NCBI GenBank assembly: GCA_028023455.1
Contig: JAQFVV010012394.1
Span: forward strand, 25,367,053-25,431,052
Source of the DNA: Epiperipatus broadwayi
Lineage: Eukaryota > Onychophora > Udeonychophora > Euonychophora > Peripatidae
Length of the DNA: 64,000 nucleotides
Direction of reading: 5' to 3'
The notes under the pieces are model-generated. The model made no database searches. It had not been told where the DNA came from and worked only from the letters and a program-made list of their open reading frames with translations. Positions 10,400 to 21,541 of this stretch are shown in pieces. The translations under genes were made by a program, and so were the position numbers. The number at the start of each line of letters is the position of its first letter. Within the stretch, counting starts at the first letter, position 1.

Positions 10400-10600
10400 G
10401 TTGGGTTTGTTTTATTTTTCACACATTAAAATAAAGCAAATGGAATCTGTCTAATATAAGCAAGATTTGAACCAATCTGGATTTGAAATTAATGATGTTT
10501 AGCCTTGGCCCAACTGACAAAAGGGTGTGCCTCTTCAAATCAGCCCTGTGAGTCTTGTATTCAGAATTTGACTGTAATATCTTTTATTTTCACAATAAGC
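10400..10600 (+). repeat. Decayed family-2 hammerhead-like repeat
   Basis: Starts like 6380 (AAAATAAAGCAAATGGAATC) and carries CAACTGACAAAAGGG...CAAATCAGCCCTGTGAG, a decayed version of the core at 6468-6505. It probably does not cleave. Confidence 0.4.
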
Positions 10601-10728
10601 TAATAGATGGCAGTTAAATTTAAGTGCTCTTATTTACAATAACTATAAAGGTTTATAATTAATATGCACAATAAATAATTAATGTTAAAAAATTGAAAAA
10701 AGAAATACAACCATACATATATTTTTAG

Positions 10729-11046
10729 GTGTGGAAATGTTTCCACAAGACAAGTTAGCAGCTGTGAAGAGCCAAAAAGATCTACAAGAAGAGGACAAAT
10801 CTGCCCATTCATGCATTGGTCCGTGCATACCAACCAACATCCAAGATTTGTCTTCAGTTCCTGAAATTCAATTTTCATTAGTTAGTGCTTCAAGCAGTTT
10901 TCTGAGTGGGCCGTTACCCAGTCAAGGTCATATTCATTTTCACTTAAAAGAAGAATTAGAAGAAAAACCCCATCATCATCACCGTCACTGCTTTTTACAT
11001 CATCGACACCATTCTCCTGAACTCATTTGGCCATCAGGACATCCGG
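10729..11046 (+). CDS. Candidate host exon, His-rich protein of unknown function
   Basis: A 318-nt open segment preceded by a strong acceptor (TATATATTTTTAG, AG at 10727-10728) and followed by GG|GTAATA (donor GT at 11047-11048). The length is a multiple of three, so the exon keeps frame. The peptide contains MFPQDKLAAVKSQKDLQEED, SAHSCIGPCIP, FLSGPLPSQGHIHFHLKEE and a histidine-rich stretch (HHHHRHCFLHHRHH). Composition is more GC-rich and codon-like than the surrounding sequence and it does not read as a transposon protein. I do not recognise the family. It could be a poorly conserved linker exon of a large protein; neighbouring exons must lie far away. Confidence 0.6.
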
Positions 11047-11202
11047 GTAATATTTATGAAACAATAAATATACGCTTAATATAAATTTAATTCACATTCG
11101 TTTTATTTGCTCTTTTCCAATGTTTCTAAAACAAAGTATTGGGCAGAAGTCTTTTTAAGGGTGATTTGCCATTATAGTTTACAATAGCTACTACCATCAC
11201 TT

Positions 11203-11342
11203 CCTTTAAAATTTTTTTTTTTTTTTCATATGTCATAGCATCTGCCGGGACGCGAACTCACACCCGTCTGCAACCAACTACTTGCTTGCATGGCGGTTGC
11301 GATACCTCTCGGCTAACAACGCAAGACTCCTTTAAAAATTTT
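11203..11342 (-). mobile_element. tRNA-derived SINE (copy 1)
   Basis: The minus strand reads GTTAGCCGAGAGGTATCGC (A box of the class II Leu/Ser type), then GGGTGTGAGTTCGCGTCCCGG (B box), GCTATGACATATG and a poly-A tail (the T run 11211-11226 on +). The flanking CCTTTAAAATTTT (left) and CCTTTAAAAATTTT (right) look like a target duplication. It is about 110 bp long with no body or LINE-derived tail. Confidence 0.8.
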
Positions 11343-14300
11343 ACATTCGTTTATAATCAATTAACTATAAATGGGAGCCACCTATGCGCTATTAAGCTAG
11401 ATAATGAATAGCCCTAAAAATTGATATACGTCATTCTAGATATTAAAATAACGATTTTAGTCAGTGTTAATATTAAACGGATTTTATAAATCCCTAAGAG
11501 TTAATTAATGAGTATTAAACAATATAGCCACTAGTTAAATGTAATCATATATTTCCCCCTTTAAAAGATGATTATCAGAATATAATTAACATACATTCTG
11601 GGTCAAATTATACCACATTCTCCTTGAATGGGGCTTAAGATTCCCGCACTAAATCGTGAATTATTAGCTATTCTTTTTCCTTAATAAATCAAATCAAACT
11701 CATTTAGCTGTTTCGAATATTTAAATATATATACATCTTAGTGTTATAGCGTCGTTAAATTCTATTTTGCAAAATATTTAACTATATCACATAAATTATT
11801 ATCATTATTATCTTTAGCAGCTTAATTACCATAATAATTTTATTATAAATATATTTTCATATGAATTTTATTTAAGATCATTTTTCTAAATTTCTGTGCT
11901 TATTTACAAGTGTTAAATATAAAAGCAAATGTGCCATTAACTTCAATTACTTAAGTGATTATGAATTAAACCTTCTCCAATTAAAATCTATTTTTGATGT
12001 AGTTGATCAATAAGCATTATAAACTAGTTGAGGTTATATTGTTGGCAACACGGTTTAGCCAAAGACATTTTAAAATGTTTGTTTTCCATAAAAAATATAA
12101 TTATCAAATACTAATAAAAATATATAAATAATAGTAATTAATACTTAAAATGCAATAACTGCCATATGCGACTTTGCACTTGAACAGAGAAAGTAACCTA
12201 CAAGCTAAAGATATTGGCTCGAAACTATTCGTCATTTCCGGCGTTTGTCTAACCTATGATATCTAAAATGGCTAACTATTGAATTACTATTAATGCCATA
12301 ATTTTAATTGCTATTGTTGGCTGTATTATTATTTTTATTAAGAAGTTTTATGTAAATCAATTTTTCTGTAAGTTTGTTAAATAATTATTAAAAAGATTTC
12401 TTTTTTTTTTTTATCAGCAAAAGTAAAAGCTGAAATAATGGCGCTTCAGTCTTCATAAGTACTTTGGCAGGAATTAAAAGAAGTTCTCCCTCAATTTTTG
12501 CTATAATTTAATTTAACTCAATTTTTTAAAATTGTAAAAAATGTTGAAACATATTTTGCTGAAAAATCTACAAATTAAGTGGTGAAACAAAGCAATGTGT
12601 ATAAGCCCGTAGGTCTTATGAAAACTATTTTATTATACAGTATACTCAAAATGCATGTTATAAATATTAAAAATGTCCTTTCTTGAAATTTTTCTTTGAG
12701 ATCCAATATTTTTTTTTAGCTATTCTACTTTCCACTTGGTCAAACTATGACAAAAACTTAATCAACAACATGCAAGATGAATAAATGACCATTAAATTAA
12801 GCTAAAAAAAACGTAATGATCATGAAACTTATGAATTCTATATTTTAGGTAATATGCTTTCATGCAACTACTTAAGTATACACAAATAGGGATTAAATTT
12901 AGTTTAATTATTCTTTTTTAACATGATATATATATATTACTTTGCTTCCACATTTTTTATGCGTATGAAAAACAAGCATTATGGGATATACAGTTTTTAG
13001 TATAATAGCATAACAAGGTCTTGCCATTAATTGATACTATATAACATATATGCTTATCTAAAATAAATATATGTCAACACTTGTGCATGCTTTAACAAAT
13101 GGCATATATCTTTCAGGCACTTTTTGGACATAGAATTAAAATTAAACAAATCTAGGGAAGAGTTATTATTCATTAGGAATGGTACCCACAAGACAGTTAA
13201 AGAATTTTTGCAAAGACTGGCTGAGAAAAATTTTGGAATCTGGATATTTTATTATCAGAAAGTGAGATTGGAAAGGGTTAGATAGGTATTGGAATCTGGA
13301 TAATGTTCTAATGTCAGGAAGTGAAGTCGGAGAGATTCTATATAGGTTAGATAGGTATTTCTGTTGTTATCAAATATATCTTTTTATATCAATTTAAACT
13401 AGCATTTAGTTGATTTATTGGTATATATAAGGGCAAAAAATCTTGGGTATGTATGATTTACTGCTGGAAAATGTTTCTGATTAATAATTGAAATACAACT
13501 AAAATAATGTCAAAAACTTTTTATTTCATATTATTTACAATAATAATTAAATATTTATTTCATTAACCTGTAATCTATAAAATATATATGTGCTTGGTGC
13601 ACAGGTAATGAAGTTCGTAAAAGCAAATAATACTCTGCAATTTAATGAGCTGAGCACTTTCGGAGGGCTTTATGCTCCCATAATCATAGCTAGTAAAGTG
13701 TGGAGAACTATACAAAGGCAATATGCAAATATATGCAAATCAATGTGGAGTGATTAAAGAGACCATTTTCGTGTGAGAGAAAAACATGCACCTCGTCTAT
13801 TGATTGATGTTGTATCACTTGCTATATTGTAACAATTATAACATTCATTGCCTATTACGATTGTGCTGATTACAAATGCATAGTTGTTATTAGTAAAAAC
13901 CAGTGAGTTGGAGGAATATTGTGACTTATGAACTCATCACTTCAAATCATGTTGTTCTCTCTCATGAAAGGCTCTATATTATTTGCATGAGCAGCTTAAC
14001 TTGGATGGTTTTATTGTATTTTGTAAATATACTGTTCCAGATTCACCCTTCTTTCTCTCAAATGCTCTATATTATAAATAGCTTATCTATCTGACTGTGA
14101 TCAATCAGATTTGATGATGTAGCTATTTGATTAACCTGTTTATGCCATTGACTATTTGTTTATATTATTATTATTTCATTGATCAGGTATATTGTGAATC
14201 TGATTTATAAAGATATATAGTTGGGGATAATCCATTATTGAGGGTAAGCTTAAGGTGAGTCCACAACAAAATCTCTAAAGGAATTTCTTCCAATGTATGG

Positions 14301-14598
14301 AAATTCCATTGAAAAAGAATTTGACAATTCTAGCAAAGAGTCACATAGGGCAGAGGTATCACCTGGCTGCCATGCATATGAACAATTCAAATTCAGTTGG
14401 AGTAATGTTTGCTTCCACAAACAAAATTTTACTCTCAGGTAGCCAACCCCAGTAACCAAATTCTCAACTGGAAGGAAAAATGAGAATCCCTAGCAATTAG
14501 AAAGCAAATATTTTATTTCACTATTTTCACAAAGGCTGTTGAAGACATCTTTGTCCTGCAGTGGGGCTACTTATTACAAAACTTATTTTATCTTTTCT
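11343..14598. other. No recognised gene; AT-rich
   Basis: No credible exon or repeat recognised. A 69-codon open reading on the minus strand (14250-14459; MVTGVGYLRVKFCL...) lies in a GC-richer island and may be an unrecognised repeat. The rest is AT-rich with short (TA)n tracts. Confidence 0.4.
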
Positions 14599-14690
14599 TA
14601 CATTCTATTTCTGGTGAAGTATTATAATAATTAAGATAATCGAGTTCAAACCATTTTGGCAAATAAGATAAAAGTTGCTATAATTGATAA
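14599..14690 (+). repeat. 92-bp direct repeat, left copy
   Basis: Starts TACATTCTATTTCTGGTGAA and ends ATAATTGATAA directly before the first LTR-like repeat at 14691. It is identical by eye to 33460-33551, 18.86 kb to the right. Confidence 0.9.
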
Positions 14691-14723
14691 TGAAACGGAA
14701 ATCTCCAATCCCTTTCCGTTTCA
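14691..14723. repeat. Perfect hairpin at the start of repeat A
   Basis: Arms TGAAACGGAAA and TTTCCGTTTCA, 11-nt loop. The same hairpin opens the second copy at 21972-22004. Confidence 0.9.
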
Positions 14724-15550
14724 CCATCAAACCTAATGACACTCTCATCTGTGCTAAGTTCGAACCTATTTAAATGTTAATAAATATAAAATTCGTTCAT
14801 GTCTGTATAAACAGTATTATATATTTACGTGCGAACGAACGCTATAATTAGATAGGATTAGTAAAATTATAGCGTACTAAAGTTATTTAAGATTTCTAAA
14901 AATGGTTATTATATTATTTAAGTTAAGAGTAAATTATTAATTTTGTTGTTTAATATTGTAATTTCGTATGTGGATATATAATCTGTGCTATATAGAAGAA
15001 AGATATGATTTAAAATATGTAAAAGCCGTTATCTAAAAATACTAGTAAATGTTTCTTTAAAAATTGTTAAAAGATTTCTTGTTTTAAATATATTTCAGGG
15101 AAAAGTTTCTCGAAAATATATTTAAAAGCTATATCAAAATATATTTGTAAATTATTTTTAATAAATATGTTAAAAATGTTTTCGTTTTAAAAAAATGTTA
15201 AAAGGTTGTTTTTAAATAGAAAGAGTTTCTATGTAAGATTAAAAATAAAAGCTGGTCAAGTAATTAAAAGATTTTTGGTTGTAAACAAGTGTCATTAACG
15301 ACCACACCTGGAATTCGTAAAAAGTAAAACTAGTTAAAAATTTACTAATTAAAATCCCCTTAGATAAGATTTAAGTTATTTTAAAATCTAAATTGGACAA
15401 TTGTTTGCAACGAAAAATCTTAATTATAATAATAGCTTATGGAATGTTTCTAACATAAGTTATCTAAGATCTGAATTATAAATTGAAAAACACTTAATTA
15501 AATTCCTGAGTTTAGTGAGTCTTGAGGCGGGAGATTCCGATAAGGAAAAC

Positions 15551-15560
15551 ATATAAATAC
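15551..15560 (+). promoter_or_regulatory. TATA-like box in repeat A
   Basis: ATATAAATAC in the 5' repeat; identical at 22839-22848. It lies some 90 nt upstream of the GC-rich segment. Transcription from it is inferred. Confidence 0.45.
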
Positions 15561-17762
15561 TCTGTATTTTTAACAAGAGATAGACAGCCATATTGTTAGT
15601 GAGAGTTGTAGCCAGTATTCACAATTGTTAATTTGAACATGTCCGGCTAAAAGCGGGCATCTTGTTGCTGTTACTCCGCGGGAGAACGGGGTTTCTCTCG
15701 TCGAAATGCCTAAACCACCATCATGCCGATAGAAGAGACGAGCCTAACATAATGGGAAAGATGATGCCGCCCAGTCAAACTAAACCAAACCAACAGCCAA
15801 GAACTTGCAGATAAATCATACCGGTACCGTTTTATTTTTCAAACCGCAGAGCTCTGTGTAATTCTGTGTAATTCTAAATGTAATAATATTTATCTAAGTT
15901 AGCTAACTTTCTTTTTAAAATAATGATAAAGCTAAAATGTAATCAAAACTTAAAATCCATTTAATATTTTAAATATGTCAATTGCTATCCAAAATTTCAT
16001 GTTGTTAAAGTTTAAATAATCTGAGTTATTTATATTTTCCTTTGAGTAGTAAAGTATTTAGTTTAAAGTTATATCACTGCGGTTGTGTCTATATTTCTTT
16101 GTTTATTTTAAATGCTTATTATATTTTATATGCCAATATTTCGAAACAGTGAGCACTTAATTTCATGTATGTTTTAAGAAGATATTATTTGAAAATCTTC
16201 GCGTAATTTATTTATAGCATCAACTTTCTACGCTGTTTCGAAATCCTATTTTTTTTTATTATTTAAATGATTTAATATGTGAAATGTGGCTCTTTTATAA
16301 TCAACCAGTTAAAAACTTAACCTTATAGTTTTATTTAGAATTAAATTTAGCCTTGATCATATTTATAAGTATATTTGACATTTAAATTCTTAAGTCCATA
16401 GAAATATACTTTCCCTCCTTAAATATTTCTTATCTATAAGTAACTTAATAGATCGAACATGTCAAAGTACAGATGTAATAATATTCCCTTTAGTAGCATA
16501 GACATTTATTATCAGGCTACGCAAGAGTTGGTCCCAATTTGATAGAGCTAATATGCTATTAACTCGTATTTCATAGTATGAAATATACTATTCTTTGCTT
16601 GGCGGATGTGATATTATTTTATAAAAATATTCTCGTTTTGCTGCTATACGTAATATACGTATCTTAAGATGGAGCCACGGCGTTGCCAGCACATCTTCTC
16701 TTATAGGGTAGAGCAGTAGCGAAGCCTGAGCCAAGGCCAGGTTAGCACGTAAGACCCCCGCCATTCCTGAACACAATGTTCCTTTTCACGCAGCATTGCG
16801 ATCGGTTACAGGGTACCGGCGTTTGTCGCAAGAACCCTGAAGTTATTTCATCCATCCGCAGAGCGACTTTTCCTATTATTGTTTACCTGTGCCATAGCGC
16901 ATTGGTAAAATCTTATTTCAGCCAACTCTCCCACCTTTATATAACGCTTTCAGCATTCTGAAATTTTCTCTCGAAAGCCATGTTCGATCGATCATTACTT
17001 GAGCTGGTTTTTGCGCTCGTTATTAAATTATATATGGGTATTTTAGTAAATAAATTCATGATCAAAGTTTAATATAATTATTTATATACCAGCCACAAAT
17101 GTAATAGGATTTGGCTCATCGAGATTTATAGACATAACGTAGTGATTAATTATGTATTAATTGAAAAGCAACTCATAAGATGGGCACATGTCAAACCCAT
17201 TTATGAAAATTAAATGAAAGTATTTATCTAAAGCTATTTTGAATTGTATAAAAATTATTTATATAAAGCTATTTATAATTGTATATAAAAAGAGAATGTG
17301 TTCTCTTATCCACCCAATGTTTGTACATTCGACGCTGAAATGTGTAAAACTGATCAATTTCATGCCATTTGTAAATAAATATATAATTAATTTAATGTAT
17401 TTCGTTCTCTGTTTCGTTATTGATCTAATTCAATCCAATTCTAATTACTATTTATAGTCTATATATGTGAAAACTATGCATTAAGTTAAATTAAATTTAG
17501 TGATATTTTAGTCAATTAAGAACCTTTCTTTTATTCATCAGAGTCTTATTGCTTCTCCGTGACCTATGTCGGCCGTGTGGAAAGAGGTATACTACGTGTA
17601 ATTTCAAGGTGGTCATTCGTAGGGTCTTGAGTCTTGGAATCCTGGCTTACGAGTTGAAGTGCGGTCGGACTCGGGATGTCACAGTCCTAGTCTGGTCAGC
17701 TTCGGTCTCTTTTGCTTGGATTCTGAATTCTGTTACGCGAATGTACAAACTTGACTGTTACA

Positions 17763-18280
17763 TAGTATTTTTTTTTCACCGGGTTTGGACGCCCAAAATC
17801 GTGGGGCTTGTAACTTATTTCCACCCCTGAAGAGATTATGGAGTGTATATATATAATTCTTTTGGTCAAAATTAATGATTTTGAGTCCAATTTTTTTTTT
17901 AAATAATGTATATATGTAAGATTTTTTTTTTCACCGGGTTTGGACGCACATCGTGTGACTATTCGATATTCCAATACTCTGTAGAGCGTTTAATATATAC
18001 ATATATTTTTTTTTGCCTTCCATTATAAATAATAATGAATAATATATATGTAGTATTTTTTTCCCCGGGTTTGTAGTAACTTATTTCCACTCCTGAGGAG
18101 ATTGAGTATAGAGATAAAATTCTTTTGTTTAAAATTAATGATTTTGAATTAATTTTTTTTTTCGTTTTCCAAAATAATGTATATGTATAGATTTTTTTTT
18201 CCTGAGTTTGAACGTCAATTAATTCCATACTCTGAATAGATTATTATTTTATTATGTAAAAAGTATTTATATAGATGCAT
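17763..18280 (+). repeat. Iterated leader repeats with TTTGGACGCCC motif
   Basis: Four degenerate units of about 130 bp start with a T run and a CACCGGGTTTGGACG-like motif at about 17769, 17927, 18056 and 18190. Two also share TAACTTATTTCCACYCCTGA. Related motifs occur in the non-coding relative at 27213 and 29295-29370. The first TTTGGACGCCC lies about 24 nt after the end of repeat A, where a primer binding site might be expected. Confidence 0.65.
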
Positions 18281-18340
18281 AGTAGAATTTTTAAGGGGAT
18301 TTCTAATATATGTTGTGTAAACTTTCTTGCTCACTGTGAC

Positions 18341-18358
18341 TGGCGCCCGAGGATGATT
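18341..18358 (+). promoter_or_regulatory. PBS-like TGGCGCCCGAGG motif
   Basis: TGGCGCCCGA is the form used as primer binding site with lysine tRNA in many retroelements. It lies about 578 nt downstream of the repeat end, not next to it, so its role is uncertain. TGGCGCC also appears at about 28091 and 30440 in the non-coding relative, in both places followed by AATAAATTTGTCAGCAAATATG. Confidence 0.35.
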
Positions 18359-18865
18359 TGAATAAATGTCAAATCGTTCTCACATAAATTTTGTCATCAG
18401 GAGTAAAGAGAGAAAAGGGGGGTCTATTATTTGTTTTATGTTTTATGAATTGGATTGAACGAGAAAGAGAAGGAAATAAATGTAAGGTCAAATCAAATCT
18501 TAAAGGTTCGAAACTAGCACAGACGTGTAAATTAAATTATAACCATGAACCGTGGAAAATTTAAAAAAGAAAAACAGCTGCAAGAGGCCAAGGGTGAGTT
18601 GCATTTTATAATTTTTGTTGTTATATATGTTAAATTTATTTCACTGTTAGTTAAATGTTGGGTGGGCATCAAGCGAATGTATAGCGAGAAGTTAGGTGTA
18701 TTAATAGAGTTAGGCATAGGTGTTGAGATGAGTAGGAGACAGATCGTTTTCTTTGTGGAGTGCAGCAATTAGCCGAGTTAGTAAAGTAAACAAAAACCAA
18801 GAAACTTTAGTAAAAACAAATTGAGCCATTAAAAAGAGAAAATTTTTTTTTGTTAGTATATTAAA

Positions 18866-20587
18866 ATGGATAATAGTATGGAAGAAGAAAGGGAAGTAGT
18901 GAGCGAAGGGGATGAAGGGAAAACAGCAAAAGAAGGAATGTGTAGGGGTATTATATTAAGATCGGGAAAAGAAATTATGGAAGAGAGTAGCAGCACAGAG
19001 GGAGACAAGGAAGGTGAAGCGAGTACGAGCCAGATTAGGGAAAAGGCATCGATACATCAAAGCGTGGCCATGTCAGAAAAGTCAGACACCACGGGATCTG
19101 AACAGAGACCTATAGAAGAAATTAAGAAAGAATGCTGGAATATGAACTCAATGATGGAGTCACTAGTGAAGCAACTTAGACAGGATGCAGAAGAGAGAGA
19201 TAGGAAAAATAGACAGGATGCAGAAGAGAGGGATCATAGAAATAATCTAGAAATGGAACGTTTTGAAAAGAGAGATAGGAAAAATAGACAGGATGCAGAA
19301 GAGAGGGATCATAGAAATAATCTAGAAATGGAACGACGTTTTGAAGCTTTGGGCAGGCGATGTGAGGAAGGAACAGCACAGATTAGAAAAGACTTAGAAG
19401 AAATGCTGTGTAAAGGCCTGCAGGAAGTATCCTTTAGCTGCCAACAGAATTGTGAAAAAATACAGTTTGAATTCACAGAAATGCTGGATACAACCAGGAC
19501 AGAAAATAAAAATGAAATGGTGAAAATCCAAGAGGAAATCAAGGCCATGGGGGAGCAGGTTGAGCATCAAGAGAGGGATATAGGGGAGAAGTTTAATAAA
19601 ATGGAGACAGATCTTGGCAGGAAGTTTCAGGAATATGAAGACACATATAGTGAGATCCGGGACGAAATATATGGATTAAAAGAAGGCCTGGCTTATAGAA
19701 GTCAAGTAGCAGCCGAGGAAGAAAACAGTCTAGCCATTAGTCATTTAGCCGAGAACCCGTGCAAAAGAAAACTGTCAGTGGGGGACGCTAAAGATATTCT
19801 TAGAGAGGAGGAAAGAAATGTCAAGGCAGAGAGCGTCATAAGCAAAGGAACTGAGCAGATAGCCAACCCAGATAGCAGTGAGTTAGTTGCAGACACACTT
19901 GGACTGGGCATTCCATCAATAGGTAGCCACCTAAGTTTAGCAAAATTTATTCAAGTAAAATCTTTCAAAGGAGAAGTGGGAGAAAACCCAAAGGCCCATT
20001 TAGAAAGTTTAAGGGAACTTTTCAGGTTTCAGAAAATCCCAGTGGCTGATCAGATAGCTTTATCTATACACTATTTATACGGGTACGCCAAATCATGGTG
20101 GGACTGTTGTGATGAGAAGCCGCAAAATTTTGAGCAATATACGGATGCCATGCACAAAACGTTTTGGAGTGAGGAGCGCCAGGAGGGTATCTACCATAGT
20201 ATACTCAGGGAAACCTATGGATCGATAGTAAAGGAGACCCATACTCAATTTTTTCTGAGGCAGATAGCTTCCCTCCGATCCTTGACGGCCTTCCCATTCA
20301 CCGAGACACAGATGATCAGAATTATCCAGCAAAACATGCCTAATCGAATACAACAACTAATGATGGGTTGTCGGAGTAGGACAATAGAAGACATGGTAGG
20401 GTTTCTAACAATGATTGATTTCACACCAGGACCTAAAGAACCACCGGAGAAGATGCGGCGAATCGATCCTCCAAGATGTCAAACGATGATGACTAGTAGG
20501 TCGCCTAGATGGGAATCCCGAAATCAAATGAGAGTAAAAGAACCCTATAGACCCCAGATGTCATTAAACCACAGGGGACCCCGTTAG
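18866..20587 (+). CDS. gag: Gag-like structural protein of element A (573 aa)
   Basis: Intact 573-codon ORF. Residues 1-90 are acidic and Ser/Glu-rich, with GIILRSGKEI. Residues about 95-290 are a long charged coiled coil that contains a tandem duplication (QDAEERDHRNNLEMER twice). Residues about 350-500 resemble the retrotransposon Gag capsid region: VKSFKGEVGENPKAHLESL, YGYAKSWWD and FWSEERQEG. The C-terminus is basic and proline-rich. No CCHC zinc knuckle is visible. The start at 18866 (AAAATGG) has good context and follows a possible splice acceptor at 18855-18856. The protease reading frame is open from 20551 and overlaps the gag end by 37 nt in the -1 frame. No reverse transcriptase follows. 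The long intact frame suggests recent activity or selection. Confidence 0.82.
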   Translation: MDNSMEEEREVVSEGDEGKTAKEGMCRGIILRSGKEIMEESSSTEGDKEGEASTSQIREKASIHQSVAMSEKSDTTGSEQRPIEEIKKECWNMNSMMESLVKQLRQDAEERDRKNRQDAEERDHRNNLEMERFEKRDRKNRQDAEERDHRNNLEMERRFEALGRRCEEGTAQIRKDLEEMLCKGLQEVSFSCQQNCEKIQFEFTEMLDTTRTENKNEMVKIQEEIKAMGEQVEHQERDIGEKFNKMETDLGRKFQEYEDTYSEIRDEIYGLKEGLAYRSQVAAEEENSLAISHLAENPCKRKLSVGDAKDILREEERNVKAESVISKGTEQIANPDSSELVADTLGLGIPSIGSHLSLAKFIQVKSFKGEVGENPKAHLESLRELFRFQKIPVADQIALSIHYLYGYAKSWWDCCDEKPQNFEQYTDAMHKTFWSEERQEGIYHSILRETYGSIVKETHTQFFLRQIASLRSLTAFPFTETQMIRIIQQNMPNRIQQLMMGCRSRTIEDMVGFLTMIDFTPGPKEPPEKMRRIDPPRCQTMMTSRSPRWESRNQMRVKEPYRPQMSLNHRGPR

Positions 20588-21192
20588 TCAGTTCCTCCTA
20601 CCGGAGTCCAGTGGATAAAGAAGGGAACATAGCGATGGCGGATTCCATCATATCTGTAATCATTGATTTAGATGAAACCCAGCCAGAAGTTCCACTTAAA
20701 CCATGTCCTATAGTGCAAGTAAGAGCTGGCGAAATGAAAGTATATGCATTGTTGGATACAGGTAGCCAAGTGTCGTTTGTGTCAAAAGAATGGCTGACCG
20801 AGGTGCAAAAACAGATGCCTGATATACCGACGTTGCCGATGAAAGCATTGGCCATAATCCTAGCAGACGGTCGAAAGACCAAGACCGAAAGACAGCAAGT
20901 ATGGTTGGAGTTGGAGTGGGGTCAAACTACTCTAGGCCACACATTTTTAGTTATGGCTAAGTTAATATATAGTTTGGTAGTAGGGAGTGATTTTTTGAAT
21001 CAGCACAGATGTCGGATTGATTTGGGAAATAATAGGTTTTTTATATACCAAGAGCAAATTGCGTTGGAAGAGGACTTGCAGGGAATACAGAAGAAGGACC
21101 AGGAATGGGGAGAATCACTTGCTATTTCGAAGGAGACTAGCAAAAATGAAAAAAAATGTCAAATTTACACAGGAAGTGGTGGAGGAGAGTGA
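20551..21192 (+). CDS. Retropepsin-like aspartic protease of element A
   Basis: The frame is open from 20551, with a GTG at 20611 and an ATG at 20635 (MADSIISVIIDLDE). It contains VYALLDTGSQVSFVSKEW (about 20742-20795), the D-T-G-S active site of retroviral-type aspartic proteases. The hydrophobic segment YSLVVGSDFLNQHRC (about 20970-21010) has the place of the family's second conserved G-containing motif. A protease this size would dimerise and mature Gag. The frame is -1 relative to gag, so expression needs frameshifting or re-initiation. It ends soon after an A8 run; the next frame continues open (see 21146). Confidence 0.8.
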   Translation, partial: TPDVIKPQGTPLVSSSYRSPVDKEGNIAMADSIISVIIDLDETQPEVPLKPCPIVQVRAGEMKVYALLDTGSQVSFVSKEWLTEVQKQMPDIPTLPMKALAIILADGRKTKTERQQVWLELEWGQTTLGHTFLVMAKLIYSLVVGSDFLNQHRCRIDLGNNRFFIYQEQIALEEDLQGIQKKDQEWGESLAISKETSKNEKKCQIYTGSGGGE

Positions 21193-21541
21193 TAAGAATA
21201 AGAAGGAACCTCCAGACGTTTCGCACACTGAGATCCAAGTGGAGAACGCTACAATGGAATTGGGACCAGAAATAAGAGAATTTTATGCCATGTGCAACGA
21301 CCCAGATGGTCGAGATTCTAAGTTAAAGGAAAATGAGGTCGGACTAAGCCATGAAATACCTTACGAAGGAAGTGAGTTTGCACGGAGTCTAGAAATGCAC
21401 CCAGCACAACCGACTCTGAGATGGGAATATGAGTATGAGGGATATGGATGGACATCAGATGAAGAGGATGACATTATATTCGGGTGCTGTTTTATGTCAG
21501 ATAAAGAAGAGTTAATTAATGTACCACCAGATCCTATTTAG
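21146..21541 (+). CDS. Acidic C-terminal ORF of element A (132 aa), unknown
   Basis: ATG at 21146 in the +1 frame relative to the protease, overlapping its last 47 nt. The product is acidic (ELGPEIREFYAMCND, WTSDEEDDIIFGCCF) with no domain I recognise. The protease frame crosses an A8 run (21149-21156) just before the switch, so a one-base slip would fuse this segment to the protease. It may therefore be the protease C-terminus rather than a separate protein. It ends 430 nt before the second long repeat. Confidence 0.55.
   Translation: MKKNVKFTQEVVEESDKNKKEPPDVSHTEIQVENATMELGPEIREFYAMCNDPDGRDSKLKENEVGLSHEIPYEGSEFARSLEMHPAQPTLRWEYEYEGYGWTSDEEDDIIFGCCFMSDKEELINVPPDPI

Larger units (their letters stand above)
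14691..17762 (+). repeat. LTR-like repeat A, 5' copy (~3.07 kb)
   Basis: Matches 21972-25052 almost base for base, except for small indels (about 15220 and 15985-16065) and scattered substitutions. Begins TGAAACGGAAA and ends TTGACTGTTACA, the TG...CA form of an LTR. Very long for an LTR. Contains a TATA-like box (ATATAAATAC, 15551-15560) and a GC-rich stretch at 15645-15730 that may be the start of the transcript. Short open readings inside occur in both copies but look incidental. Confidence 0.85.

Noticed and set aside
11227-11328. Leu/Ser-type tRNA gene
   Set aside because: It has a poly-A tail and flanking direct repeats, and a second copy at 40058-40164; it is a SINE.
14250-14459. 69-codon minus-strand gene
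   Set aside because: No splice or start context and no recognised motif; probably part of an unrecognised repeat.
16588-17830. ORFs shared by both long repeats (16588/23878, 16776/24066, 17239/24529)
   Set aside because: Present twice only because they lie in the LTR-like repeats; short, and no domain or codon signal.
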